The notes beneath the pieces are model-generated. The model was not told the origin of the DNA. It saw only the letters and a program-made list of their open reading frames with translations, and ran no database searches. This document shows positions 37,126 to 47,399 of a stretch of 64,000 nucleotides of DNA, piece by piece. Source of the stretch: Erinaceus europaeus (taxonomy: Eukaryota; Chordata; Mammalia; Eulipotyphla; Erinaceidae); the NCBI RefSeq assembly GCF_950295315.1, contig NC_080171.1, positions 110,580,378 through 110,644,377 of the forward strand, in the 5' to 3' direction. Every line of letters starts with the position of its first letter. Position 1 is the first letter of the stretch. A program made the translations under genes and the position numbers.

Positions 37126-37614
37126 AGAATTCAGTAATATCAAACTTTTACCATGAGGCATGTAATGATTAAAGTCTGCTTCCCATAGAAAAGTTAGATG
37201 AGAAAGGCTAGATTGACCTTCTCAGTTGTATAATCCATAGGACTTTTAAGAGTTCATCGTCTTATTGCTATGGTAGAGAATTAGAAGTAATTGAATTCTC
37301 TATCATGGAACAATATGGTGTGGTAAGAAAAAAAAATCACTGACAAAGAGCGATATATTAAGGCAGAATTTTATGACTAATCTGCTATGTGTGATGTGGA
37401 AGGACTTTGATCTTGAAGGCCTCATTAAATATCCAGAGCTGGCATGTTGTTCTACGATTTTTATGGCTCTGAGAGATCATGGATTATTTACAGCTTAGTT
37501 GCTGAATATTCTAAATGGTTGTGCTGTGGAGTCATCTGACATCTCATGTAGTCCTACTGGAAATTTTGAGAGAGAGCTCAATAAGTTTATCCCAAACAAT
37601 ATGTAAAAAGCAGA
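37126..37614. other. Intergenic DNA, nothing recognised
   Basis: AT-rich single-copy-looking interval. Confidence 0.45.
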
Positions 37615-37616
37615 CC

Positions 37617-37790
37617 TATAGGGCTGCCGAAATAACTCATCCCCATAGTACACTGCTTTGTCAAGGGTGTCACCCGGCTTGAGCCTGGCCCCCAACACAT
37701 TGAAGGAGATTTCAGTGCTATGGCCTTTTTCATCCTCTCTCTGCCTCTGCCATTTCTATCTCTAACTAAAAGTAAAAATAATTTTTAAAT
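37617..37790 (+). repeat. tRNA-derived SINE, CTCA family
   Basis: AGGGCTGCCGAAATAACTC, GGCTTGAGCCTGGCCCCC and ATCTCTAACTAAAAGTAAAA give a tRNA-like head and T-rich body. It is older than the long family. Confidence 0.65.
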
Positions 37791-37975
37791 GTTCAGAGAA
37801 ATAATAACTGAGCTATATCATAACTGACAAGAATAAACAATCACACATAAAGCAATCACTATATAATAATTAATTTAAATGAAGCCCAGACATCATAAAC
37901 CTAAAGAAATCCACTCAAGGACATCCTACAATCAGACTCCCCAAAATTAAAAAAAAAAAAAAGGAAAAAGAAGGG
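37791..37975 (+). mobile_element. Probable ancient LINE-1 fragment
   Basis: AAGAAATCCACTCAAGGACATC and CTACAATCAGACTCCCC resemble L1 coding-region sequence. Too decayed to place precisely. Confidence 0.4.
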
Positions 37976-38038
37976 ATGGCATATTGCTGATAAGGGGAAG
38001 AATCATTTAAGTGGTCAGTTTCTCACCAGAAATTGTGG

Positions 38039-38429
38039 GATGGAATACTGCTCAGCTATTAAAAGTGGTGAATTCACCTTCTTTATCCCATCCGGGGTGA
38101 AGCTTGAAGATATCCTGTTAAGTGAGATAAGACAGAAGGAGAAGGGAGAACATGGGATGATCTCACTCATAGACAGAAGTTGAAAAACAAGATCAAAAGG
38201 GAAAAACACTAAGAAAACTTGGACTGTAGTTGGTGTATTGCACCAAAGAAAAAGATTCTGGGTTGGGGGGAGGGTTTGGGTCCTGGATCATGATGGCAGT
38301 GGAGGACCTAGTGGGGATTGAATTGTTATGTGGGAAACTGAGAAATGTTATGCACGTACAAACTATCGTATTTTACTGTCAACTGTAAACCATTAATCCC
38401 CCAATAAAGATAAAGAGATTAAAAAAGAA
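38039..38429 (+). mobile_element. 5'-truncated LINE-1 3' end (short 3' UTR type)
   Basis: It runs from TGGAATACTGCTCAGCTATT through GTTAAGTGAGATAAGACAG and GGTGTATTGCACCAAAG to TAATCCCCCAATAAAG. AGAAATTGTGG flanks it at 38028-38038 and 38430-38440. Confidence 0.93.
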
Positions 38430-38569
38430 AGAAATTGTGGAGACAAGAAGGAAATGGTATACCATTTTCCAGTGTAGTGAAAGCATTTTTTCCTCTCAAG
38501 CTTTCTGTCTTCTGTCTTAGCTGAAGACTGAGAGGATTTGTTGCCAACATACCAACTTAAAAATAAGGG

Positions 38570-39060
38570 CTAAAGATATACCCCACTAGGGAAAGGTAGA
38601 AACAGGCTGGGGGTATGGACTGACCTGCCTCTGCCCAGGTCCAGTGGAGAAGCAATTACAGAAGCCAGACCTCCCACCTTCTACACCCAAAAAGAATTTT
38701 GGTCCTTACTCTCATAGGGTGGGAAATGATAGGGGAAGATGTCCAAAGAGCTCTGAACTCCAATTTCCATCAGGACCTAGAGAGAGAAGAGGAAAAACAC
38801 AAGGGCACTCAGAAGTAGTAATAGATGTAGGTGTGAGTTGGAAAGGTAGAGAGGATGGGATCATGGGGGGAAAATGGGCAAATATATATAAATATAGACA
38901 GATCGTTACAGAAATGATAGCCTACCCATGTCTGTGACCTTGGGAGAGCTACTGTAGCATCCAATGGAGGGAACAGAGATACGGAAGTCTGGTGGGGGGA
39001 AAGATGTAGCATTATACCCCTGTGATTTTATAATTTTGCAAATTAATATTAAGTCACTAA
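38570..39060 (+). mobile_element. LINE-1 3' UTR, older subfamily
   Basis: It runs from ATATACCCCACTAGGGAAAGG and GCAATTACAGAAGCCAGACC through GAGCTCTGAACTCCAATTTCC. It continues to GTAGCATTATACCCCTGTG and AATATTAAGTCACTAATA. Plus-strand counterpart of the block at 7.2 and 25.9 kb. Confidence 0.85.
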
Positions 39061-39078
39061 TATAAATAAAATAAATTA

Positions 39079-39290
39079 CTTAGGCTGGAGTTGGTGTATT
39101 ACACCAAAGTAAAAGACTGGTGGAGGGCAGGGTTCAGGTCTTGGAACATGATGGCAGAGAAGGAACTAGTGGGGGTTGTATTGTTATGTGGAAAACTCGG
39201 AAATGTTATGCATGTACAAACTGTTCTATTTTGCTGTTGACTGTAAACCATTAATCCCTCAATAAAGAAATTTCAATAAGATAAAATAAA
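39079..39290 (+). mobile_element. 5'-truncated LINE-1 3' end (short 3' UTR type)
   Basis: It runs from GGAGTTGGTGTATTACACC through AAACTGTTCTATTTTGCTG to ATTAATCCCTCAATAAAG. ATAAAATAAATTA appears on both sides (about 39066 and 39281). Confidence 0.88.
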
Positions 39291-39299
39291 TTAAACATA

Positions 39300-39810
39300 G
39301 AAAATAAAAAAATAAAGGCTAGAGAATTCTCTCATTAAAAAGAGATATGATTAAACAAAGAATCCCAGAACATCAGAAGGAAGGGAAACCATAGTAAGAA
39401 GAAAAGTCCAGATAAGTGCAGTAGACCTGCTTTATCTTTCTGAGCTTTCTAAATGATATGTGATCACCTAAGCAAAAAAGATACCATTTTCTCTACATGT
39501 TGAGATATATTTAGAACAATTATTTTATACATTATGGAGGGCAAAGAGATATAGAAGAATTAAATTTTCTTCACTGTTTGAACTTGCAAAATGTCAACAG
39601 CAGTAGATTATGTGTGTATGTCTAGAGGAACCAGTAAAAAAGCAACGCAAAGAGTCTCAGTCAAAATTTCTGTAATAAGTAAAATGAATTCTAACAAAGG
39701 TCAAGAAACTCAACAAAACCATGAGAAAGAAAATAGAGGAGCTAAAATGGAAGAAACAGAAAAAAATTAAAAAGAAGTGTTCAACCGTCTAAAATATATA
39801 TTTTAAAAAT
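39300..39810. other. AT-rich intergenic DNA, possibly old LINE-1
   Basis: The A-rich plus strand (GAAACTCAACAAAACCATG, AAAATAGAGGAGCTAAAATG) is suggestive of L1 coding sequence, but I cannot align it. Confidence 0.35.
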
Positions 39811-39820
39811 AAGAGTTCTA

Positions 39821-40170
39821 GGGGGTCGGGCGGTGGCGCAGCGGGTTAAGCGCACATGGCGCAAAGCGCAGGGACCGGCGTAAGCATCCCGGTTCGAGCC
39901 CCCGGCTCCCCACCTGCAGGGGAGTCGCTTCACAGGCGGTGAAGCAGGTCTGCAGGTGTCTATCTTTCTCTCCCCTTCTCTGTCTTCCCCTCCTCTCTCC
40001 ATTTCTCTGTCCTATCCAACAACGAATTGCGTCAACAAGGGCAATAATAATAACCACAACGAAGCTACAACAAGGGCAACAAAAGGGGGGGGAAAATGGC
40101 CTCCAGGAGCGGTGGATTCATGGTGCAGGCACCGAGCCCAGCAATAACCCTGGAGGGGAAAAAAAAAAAA
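39821..40170 (+). repeat. tRNA-derived SINE, long family, full length and young
   Basis: The best-preserved copy in the window. It has the head GGGGGTCGGGCGGTGGCGCAG, B box GGTTCGAGCCCC, full CAA-rich part and the GGAGCGGTGGATTCATGG module. AGTTCTAG flanks it at 39814-39821 (overlapping its first G) and 40171-40178. Confidence 0.95.
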
Positions 40171-40177
40171 AGTTCTA

Positions 40178-40335
40178 GGCCTAAGAAGGTAGCTCACTGG
40201 TTAGGGCATGTGCCTTGCTATGTCTGAAGCCTGCTTTTGAACCCCAGCACCAGAGGGATGGTTGCCATGGCATCAAGTGAAGCTCTGGAATTGTGATTTT
40301 CCTCCCTTTCTCTGTCTTTTCATTTCTCTCTTAGT
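40178..40335 (+). repeat. tRNA-derived SINE, CTCA family
   Basis: GAAGGTAGCTCACTGGTTAGG, then TTTTGAACCCCAGCACCAG and a T/C-rich body. Adjacent to the young long-family copy. Confidence 0.7.
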
Positions 40336-40642
40336 GGTTTTTTTTTTTCTTTTTTGCTTCCACCACGAATTTTTTTGCCTGCACCACGAATTTACTGTTC
40401 CTGGAGGCATTCCCCCTCCCCATTTTTGTTGTTATTGTTATTGTTGCCATTGCTATTGTTGTTGGATAGGACAGAGAGAGATTGAAAGAGATGGGGAGAG
40501 AAAGATAAACACCTGCTTCACTGTCTGTGAGACCACTTCCCTGCAGGTGGGGGTCCGGGGGCTCGAACTGAGATCCTTTCACCGATCCTTGCACTTAGCA
40601 CCTTGCGCGCTTAACCCGCTGCGCTTAACCACTGCCAGGCCC
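40336..40642 (-). repeat. tRNA-derived SINE, long family, with small internal duplication
   Basis: A minus-strand copy. The word CACCACGAATTT is duplicated (40362 and 40382) in the 3' module, and GCGCTTAACC is duplicated near the head. Confidence 0.88.
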
Positions 40643-40749
40643 CCTCTTACTGTCTTTTAAAACTATTGAACAAGTGGTCTGGAATGATGAAATTTCACAT
40701 GAATGGGATCCCAACTTCACACAGGGAGTTAAAGAGAAAATAACTTTCT

Positions 40750-40791
40750 ATTTTATTTTATTTTATTTTATTTTATTTTATTTTATTTTAA
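40750..40791. repeat. (TTTTA)n microsatellite
   Basis: About eight TTTTA units. They form the tail of the minus-strand SINE that follows. Confidence 0.95.
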
Positions 40792-41080
40792 TTGCCTCCA
40801 GGATTATCACTGAGGCTTGGTACCAGGACTATAAATCTACTGCTACTGGCATCCATTTCTTTCTTTTTTTCCCTTTCCTTTTTGTTTTATTTTTATTTGA
40901 CAGGACAGAGAGATATTGAGAGGGAAGGAGAGATAGAGAGGAGAGAGAAAAACAGACACCTGCAGACCTGCTTCACAACTTGTGAAGCATCCCCCTTGCA
41001 GGTGGGGAGGGCGGCTCGAACCTGGGTCCTTGATCATTGTGATATGTGCACTTAGCTGAGTACACCGCCACTCATCCTGA
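40792..41080 (-). repeat. Older tRNA-derived SINE, long-type
   Basis: The + strand reads TTGCCTCCAGGATTATCACTG, TGACAGGACAGAGAGATATTG and GAACCTGGGTCCTTGATCATTG. Confidence 0.82.
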
Positions 41081-41104
41081 AAGGAACTTAAAACAAACAA
41101 ACAC

Positions 41105-41225
41105 ATAAAGGAGGAGGATCAAGGTAGGGGCTTAAAGTGTCATACAGGAAACTGAGAAGTGTTACACATGTGCCAGCGAATGTATTCACTGTCACCTGTA
41201 AACCATTAATCCCGTCAATAAAAAA
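41105..41225 (+). mobile_element. LINE-1 3' terminus, very short
   Basis: TAAAGTGTCATACAGGAAACTG through CCTGTAAACCATTAATCCC to GTCAATAAAAAAG. Only about the last 120 nt. Confidence 0.75.
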
Positions 41226-41390
41226 GTAAATGTCTTAAATCCACCAATAAAAGACAGACTGACCGTTCAGATTAAAAAATATGACCCAACTATAGACTTC
41301 CCAACAGAAAGCACAACTCAAATATAGTAATATAGTAGGTTGAAAGTAAATAGACGGAAATATGCCACAAATGAGTCAATGGATAGTAAA
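41226..41390 (+). mobile_element. Ancient LINE-1 ORF2 fragment
   Basis: CCACCAATAAAAGACAGACTG, TATGACCCAACTATAGACTTC and AGGTTGAAAGTAAATAGACGG follow the order of the L1 endonuclease/RT linker region. Confidence 0.65.
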
Positions 41391-42123
41391 CTAGTTATCA
41401 GGGAGTAATGTTAGTCATGGCCATCCTCCTTAGGGTATTCGAGACAACAGTGGATCAGACAACAAATCAACAAAGAAATGCACATTCATTCAGCGAACTT
41501 CATAGACAGTAGTAGTAACTTACTAGCCCATCCTGAAAAGTGGACAGACCAGTATATGACCATGAGTCAATATACCAAGGCTGGCCAGTCCCTCCCCTTT
41601 TGTTTGCTTGGCTTCATAAACATACCATCCAAATGGTGGAATGTGAAAAATCAATATGGTGGACCCATAAAGATTGCCAAGTGTTTGTTTGCCTCTGCTC
41701 AGCATTTTCATGGCAAACTATGAAAGGAGTCTGAGATATGTTAATTCTCACAACACCTTCTTCCTTAAGTTCCAGAATTCAGCTCATTTTGCTTAGTTCA
41801 AATTATCAATCTTCTTTTCAAGTGATGCTGGAGATTGCCAAGCATGCAGTGTTTTTCTTAGTGTTTTATGTCTTTCTTTTACATTAACAAACAGCAGTGT
41901 TTTCACTGTGGAATTAAACTCCACAAAAATATCTTTGCTAGCAGATTTGTGTCTTGATAACAATCTGTTGATTAATTTGGCTGCAGAATGCTGATGAAGT
42001 GCGTGAATCTCTGGGAAGACTTCCAGCAGATACACATCAGTGTAATTAAATTCTTCCAGCATTTTACAACTGTCAGGGTGATGTTTTACTGTTCTGACAC
42101 CCAGTCTGGCTTCAGTTTGAATG
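41391..42123. promoter_or_regulatory. Repeat-free AT-rich block; candidate conserved non-coding element
   Basis: 41790-42120 has no recognised repeat and shows complex, non-simple sequence with several homeodomain/SOX-like words (GATAACAATCTGTTGATTAAT, GTGTAATTAAATTC). There is no coding logic. This is a guess that needs cross-species alignment. Confidence 0.35.
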
Positions 42124-42125
42124 GG

Positions 42126-42126
42126 G

Positions 42127-42168
<42 letters not shown>

Positions 42169-42178
42169 TGTGTGTATG
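42126..42178. repeat. (GT)n microsatellite
   Basis: An interrupted GT run. The flanking 42180-42240 is also GT-rich. Confidence 0.95.
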
Positions 42179-42343
42179 GGTGCACGAGTGCCTATGTGTA
42201 TGTGTTACGTGTGTTTGCACGTGTGTCTGCATGTGTAGATGTCAATGTACTGCCTTCCATTATCTACACCCTGTGCTTGTCCTCCCATCTCTTTAGTGGA
42301 TTCTTCTGAAATACAGGAAATTTACTTTGAAGGGTTGCAATTC

Positions 42344-42462
42344 TCTTTTTAAACAGAGCAGTGCTCAGCTCTGGTTTATGATGGTGTGGGGGATTGAACC
42401 TGAGACTTCAGAGCCTCAGGCATGAGAATCTCTTTGTATAACCATTACACTCCCTAGCTCCC
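42344..42462 (-). repeat. tRNA-derived SINE, AT-glyco family
   Basis: The + strand reads AGAGCAGTGCTCAGCTCTGG, GGGGGATTGAACCTGAGAC and TATAACCATTACACTCCC. Flanks AGGGT(T/G)GCAATTC are at 42331-42343 and 42463-42475. Confidence 0.9.
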
Positions 42463-42689
42463 AGGGTGGCAATTCCTATTCTGATTATTTTGCTTTTCTA
42501 AGAGGTCTTTCTCCACTTTTTCCAAGAAGATGACAGGCATATAATAAAACAGTATGAGAACTTGGGAAGGGCACGGGTTTGAAATTAAATAAAGCCACAT
42601 GCAAATCCTGACAGTGCTGTTTGCAAGTCCTGTGATGATGTCTGTTTCTTTTTATAGTGGATGGGATAATAATATTTTCACAGGAGATA

Positions 42690-43095
42690 GTTTTAGTCAG
42701 GGTTCTGTAGGGAAAAAACAACAGAACACACAGGCTACATACACACATAACTAAAGACATATCAGGAGCTGACTCATGAGCGTATGGGAGTTCTCACATT
42801 CCATGATCTACACATCTGCAGACTGAATCAGCATGATGAAGACCTAGGAGAGCTGCCCAAGTTGTTATAATCTATAGAGTGGTAGACTTCAGTGCAAGAA
42901 AGAGCTGAAATTTCAATTCCAGAATGAAAACAGCAGTCAGTGTTTGAGTTCAGCAGCCAGGCAGGAGAAAGTTCCTTGTTTCTGAGGGCAGCCTGCTTTT
43001 TTTGTTTTATTCAAGACTTCAGTTGATCGAATGAGATTTTTCCAAGATTGTGATGGGCAATCGACTGAATCTCCTGACTGAAATGTTAAAAACTC
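42690..43095 (+). mobile_element. Old mammalian interspersed repeat, probably ERVL-related LTR
   Basis: It has TTTAGTCAGGGTTCTGTAGGG...AACAGAACAC, AGGAGCTGACTCATGAGCG, TATTCAAGACTTCAGTTGATCG and GGCAATCGACTGAATCTCC. These follow a well-known dispersed mammalian repeat, but I am not certain of the family name. Confidence 0.55.
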
Positions 43096-43113
43096 ATTTA
43101 AAATGACCTTTGC

Positions 43114-44467
43114 AGGGGTCGGGCAATGGTGCACTGGGTTAAGTGCACATAGAACTAAGTGCAAGTTGATATGTGGACTCTCTCAAAAGCCTAGACCAAG
43201 TAGATTAGAAGCTTCCAATAGCACAGCTATATACAAGATACTGGGTACTGTCCAGCAAACCATAACAAAGGGACTTTTCAAAGTTAACCCAATTAACAAA
43301 TAATGTGATGATAACATTAACTATTGATTGTCTTTTTGAACCCTAAGACAGCAGGAACCTCACATCTTCACTATAGAGCCCCTACTTCCCCCAGTCCTGG
43401 AACCCTTGGATAGGGCCCACTTTCCCGTATGCATCTCCCAATCCAAACCAAATAACATTGCATCCGCCGACCACAACCTAACCAAAGCTACGATTGCTAC
43501 CTCAACATGCTTCACCTCAGAATGTATCCAGAGACTTCACGTGTGTAATGACAACCCTTCAGCTTCATTACTCGGGTGAGACCTTTCCTTTTATAGTACA
43601 CTCTAATTTCATCTCAGGTAGTTCACTTTCTAACAAAGTCCCATAACCTAGATATACACCAGTTTCTGTGAGAGAGAGCTTATGTGCACACGTATCCATA
43701 AACTACTGCAAAATATATACCTGAAAGCAGGATTACACTAGAGTTTGCAGTGAGTACCTCCCTAACACTTCCTCTCCACTATTCCAAGCTTGGGATCCAT
43801 GATTGCTCAACAAATTGTTTGGCTTCATATGTTAACTCTCTTTTCAATCACCAGGTTCCAGATGCCACCAGGATGCTGGCTAGGCTTCCCTGGATTGAAG
43901 ACCCCACCAATGTGTCCTGGAGCTCAGCTTCCCCAGAGACACACCCTACTAGGGAAAGAGAGAGGCAGACTGGGGGTATGGACCGACCAGTCAACACCCA
44001 TGTTCAGCGGGGAAGCAATTACAGAAGCCAGACCTTCTACCTTCTGCAACCCTCAACAACCCTGGGTCCATGCTCCCAGAGGGATAGAGAATGGGAAAGC
44101 TATCATGGGAGGGGGTGGGTTATGGGGATTGGGTGTTGGGAATTGTGTGGAGTTGTACCCCTCCTACCTTATGCTTTTGTTCACCAATCCTTTCTTAAAT
44201 AAAAAATTAATAAAAAAAAAAAAAAGAACTAAGTGCAAGGATCTGGGTTCAGCTCCCCACCTGCAAGGGGAACTCTTCACAAGGGGCCATGCAGGTCTGC
44301 AGATGTCTGTTTTTCTCACTCCTTCTCTATCTCCCTCTCCCCTCAATTTCTCTCTGTCCTGTCAAGTAAATGAGGAAAAAATGGTCTCTAGGAGCAGTGG
44401 ATTCATAGTGCTGGCACGAAGCCCTAGTGATAACCCTGGAGGCAAAAAAAAAAAAAAGAAAAAAAAA
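43114..44467 (+). repeat. tRNA-derived SINE split by an L1 insertion
   Basis: The SINE head is 43114-43165 (GGGGTCGGGCAATGGTGCAC to CTAAGTGCAAG). The remainder is 44240-44467 (GATCTGGGTTCAGCTCCCC to GATAACCCTGGAGGC plus A-tail). The two halves join exactly if the intervening 1.06 kb and one copy of the 15-bp duplication are left out of the comparison. Confidence 0.93.
43166..44224 (+). mobile_element. LINE-1 insertion consisting only of 3' UTR, inside a SINE
   Basis: It is bounded by AGAACTAAGTGCAAG at 43151-43165 and 44225-44239, a perfect 15-bp duplication. The content begins TTGATATGTGGACTCTC, passes ACCTAACCAAAGCTACG and TACACTAGAGTTTGCAGTGAG, and ends ATCCTTTCTTAAATAAAAAA. It has no coding sequence. 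The last 490 bp match 62.6-63.1 kb, but the first 570 bp do not. Confidence 0.92.
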
Positions 44468-44616
44468 TCCTCTTCCCCAAGATCATGAACAGGACAAGGA
44501 TACTTACTTTAAAAAATAAAATATAAAATCATCTTCACAGAATAGTTGGCCACCTTGTAGTTCAATCAACTGAACACAAAAAATTGTGTGACAGATACTT
44601 TTAAGAATGACAATTC

Positions 44617-44965
44617 AGGGGGACAGGCGGTAGCGCAGTGGGTTGGGTAGTAGCGCAGTGGGTTAAGTGCACGTGGCACAAAGCGCAAGGACCGCCCAGC
44701 CTCCTGCTCCCCACCTGCCAGGGAGTCGCTTCACAGGTGGTGAAGCAGGTCTGCAGGTGTCTATCTTTCTCTCCCCCTCTCTGTCTTCCCCTTCTCTATT
44801 TCTCTCTGTCCTATCCAACAACAAAGACATCAATAACAACGATAATAATAATAACCACAACAATGGCAAAACAACCAGGGTAACAAAAGGAAAAAAATGG
44901 CCTCCAGGAGCAGTGGATTCGTGGTGCAGGCACCGAGCCCAGCAATAACTCTAGAGGCAAAAAAA
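44617..44965 (+). repeat. tRNA-derived SINE, long family, with duplicated A-box segment
   Basis: GGTAGCGCAGTGGGTT is followed by GGGTAGTAGCGCAGTGGGTTAAG, an internal duplication of the promoter A-box region. The body, CAA part and GGAGCAGTGGATTCGTGG module follow. AAGAATGA(C/T)AATTC is at 44603-44616 and 44966-44979. Confidence 0.93.
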
Positions 44966-45044
44966 AAGAATGATAATTCCATGTTTGGATAGTGCTTTAG
45001 TGCAGGATCACGGACATATGGAATTTAACACTTGTTTGATTTGT

Positions 45045-45178
45045 TTTTTTTTAAGAGGGAGAGAGAGAGAAGCACACAAGCATGGCTTAGCTCTGGCATT
45101 TGTAGTGCAGGGAATGAAATGCAAGGCCTAATTTATGCAAGTCCTGTGTTCTACTATTGACATATCACTCTGAGCTGA
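45045..45178 (-). repeat. Degenerate tRNA-derived SINE
   Basis: The + strand reads AAGAGGGAGAGAGAGAGAAGC, CATGGCTTAGCTCTGGC and AGGGAATGAAATGCAAGGCC. An old reversed copy. Confidence 0.5.
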
Positions 45179-45179
45179 C

Positions 45180-45526
45180 TTAAATAATTTGAAATAAAGT
45201 TGCTAAAAATAACAAGTGTTTCGAATTATTAAATCACATAATTCCTATGATGAGCCATTCAGGTGGGAAGAGCAGAGCAAATTGCTGATTTTCTCTTTTT
45301 CATTATTGGCAACCAACTATCTGCTGTGAAAAAGAGACAGCATTAATACATATGTGAGGACTGTAATCATAACCAGTGTTCTCAGATCATGTTTGTATGA
45401 GGCTAGAAATCAACCACAAAAAAAAGAAAAGAAAAGAAAAAAAGGAGGAAAATGGAAATTAAGGCATCGTTCTGTTACATATAACTTGATCAGGACTTTC
45501 CAGCACATACCAATCTTGGTGCCGTT
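45180..45526. promoter_or_regulatory. Repeat-free AT-rich block; candidate conserved non-coding element
   Basis: It contains TAAATAATTTGAAATAAAG, CGAATTATTAAATCAC and TTTTTCATTATTGGCAACC, and no repeat apart from a short A/G run at 45417-45445. Speculative. Confidence 0.3.
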
Positions 45527-45540
45527 AGAATGGGCTGAAA

Positions 45541-45728
45541 GGGGCCAGGCAGTGGCACATGTGGCTAAATGCACACATTACAGTGCACAAGGACCCGGGT
45601 TTAAGCCCCTGGTCTCCACCTGCAGGGATTATTGGTGAAGCAGGGCTGCAGGTGTCTCTCTGTCTCTCTCCCTATCTCCCCCTCTCAGTATCTGTCTCTA
45701 GCCAATAATAAACAAATAATAAAATAAC
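45541..45728 (+). repeat. tRNA-derived SINE, short family
   Basis: GGGGCCAGGCAGTGGCACATG through GGTTTAAGCCCCTGG to GCCAATAATAAAC. AGAATGGGCT(G/T)AA flanks it at 45527-45539 and 45729-45741. Confidence 0.93.
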
Positions 45729-45973
45729 AGAATGGGCTTAAGATGGTACAGAAGTGTTCATGGAAAGATCAAGGGTATGAGGGTAAATGTAAGATGCTGA
45801 CACATGTATTAAGTTGAAGACAGGTGCGGGACTTTCCAGATTCTGGAATTTATGAAAGCCTCTGAGTTATAGTAGAGTGAGGTTAGTAAAGGTGTTGAAG
45901 AACTCTTGAAAGCTTCTCACCTGTCTTGTTGTGGGCTAGTGAAAATGGACTACTAAACATAGTTAATCTTTTT

Positions 45974-46211
45974 TTTCAATGATTTTTTATTGTTGTAGTT
46001 ATTACTGTTATTGTTATTGATGTCATTGTTGTTGGATAGGACAGAGAGAAATGGAGAGATGAGGAGAGAAAGACACCTGCAGGCCTGCTTCACCACCTGT
46101 GAAATGACTCCCTTGCAGGCGGAGAGCCGGGGGCTCGAACCGGGATCTTTACGCCGGTCCTTGTGCTTTGTGCCACCTGCGCTTGACCCGCTGCGCTACC
46201 GCCCGACTCCA
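45974..46211 (-). repeat. tRNA-derived SINE, long family
   Basis: A minus-strand copy with a well-preserved head (GGAGTCGGGCGGTAGCGCAG reversed). Flanks AGT(T/A)AATCTTTT are at about 45961 and 46214. Confidence 0.9.
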
Positions 46212-46439
46212 CGTAGTAAATCTTTTAAACATGTGGAAAATTATCTTCCTGCAAGGTATGGCCGCAGAGATAGGATCCAGCATCCACTCCTGGCAACACA
46301 CTTGAGGAGTAGAAGAAACACAGAGACAATTTGAATTCTAAATCTTAGACTTTCTAATATTTCTGCAGAGCGCTGCAGCAGCTTTGCACTGTCTCTTGGC
46401 TCATAGAATATCGGGGTTGGAAGTGACATCACTTAGTCT

Positions 46440-47320
46440 AGTGCAGCTATTCACACACATTGCCACATAAAAAAACAAAACAAACAAAACAAAAAATATA
46501 AAGCAATCAGAAAACAAAATAATGTCAGTGAGTAAACCACGCACCACATGGATTATTAACTATCTTAAGTGTAAATGGTGTAACTTCATCAATAAAAGAC
46601 ACATACTGAGAAGATGAATGAGAAAAACAGGATTCATCATATCTATGTCTACAAGAAAATTACATTCAAAACAAAGGCACTCTTGGACTCAGACTAAAAG
46701 ACTAGATCAAGATATTCCAAGATGGGGGCCAGGCAGTAGCGCAGCGGTTTAAGCACATATGGTGCAAATCACAAGGATTCTTCTTCGAGCCCCTGGCTCC
46801 CCACCTGCAGGGGAGTCGCTTCACAAGTCTATCTTCCTCTCCCTGTCTCTGTCTTCTCCTCCTCTCTCAATTTCTCTCTGTCCTATCCAACAACAATGAC
46901 AGCAATAACAACAACAATGATAAACAACAAGGGCAATGAAAGAGGGAAAAATAGCCTGCAGGAGCAGTGGATTTGTAGTGCAGGCACTGAGCGCCAGCAA
47001 TAACCCTGGAGGCAAATAATAATAAATGAAAAAAATATTTGAAACACAATTTAAAAAAATGTTCCAAGATAATAATAGGGAAAAAAAAATAGCAGGTACT
47101 GCTCTTCTCAAATCAGATAAAGTAAAATTTCAGGCAAAAAAAAAAAAATGCAATAAAAGTCAAAGAAGCATACTATAATGACCAAAAGATCAAGAAACTA
47201 TGAAGATACTCATCATCTAAATATATTCACCCAATATGAGAGCATCCATGTATACAAAACATATACAAATTGAGCTTAGGTAAGGATACATTGACAACAC
47301 CACAATAATAAAAAATCTTA
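46440..47320 (+). mobile_element. Ancient LINE-1 ORF2 fragment split by a SINE
   Basis: The parts 46440-46723 and 47062-47320 read in order as old L1 ORF2. Examples are AAGTGTAAATGGTGTAAC, AAAAGACACATACTGAG, GTCTACAAGAAAATTACATTC and ATTCACCCAATATGAGAGC. Frames are broken throughout. Confidence 0.7.
46724..47061 (+). repeat. tRNA-derived SINE, long family, nested in old L1
   Basis: It starts GGGGGCCAGGCAGTAGCGCAG and includes the GGAGCAGTGGATTTGTAG module and an ATTT-rich tail. TTCCAAGAT is at 46715-46723 and 47062-47070. Confidence 0.92.
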
Positions 47321-47324
47321 ACAC

Positions 47325-47396
47325 ACTCCAGGCTCAAGCCCCCAGTCCCCACCTGCAGGTGAGAAGCTTCATGAGTAGTGAAACAGTGCTGGAGTA
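47325..47396 (+). repeat. Partial tRNA-derived SINE, short family
   Basis: Only CAGGCTCAAGCCCCCAGTCC through AAGCTTCATGAGTAGTG is recognisable. Head and tail are missing. Confidence 0.6.
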
Positions 47397-47399
47397 GAG

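Noticed and set aside
39821..39920. Possible tRNA gene (good A and B boxes)
   Set aside because: The tRNA-like sequence is the head of a SINE with body, tail and target duplication. It cannot form a proper anticodon arm that I can identify.
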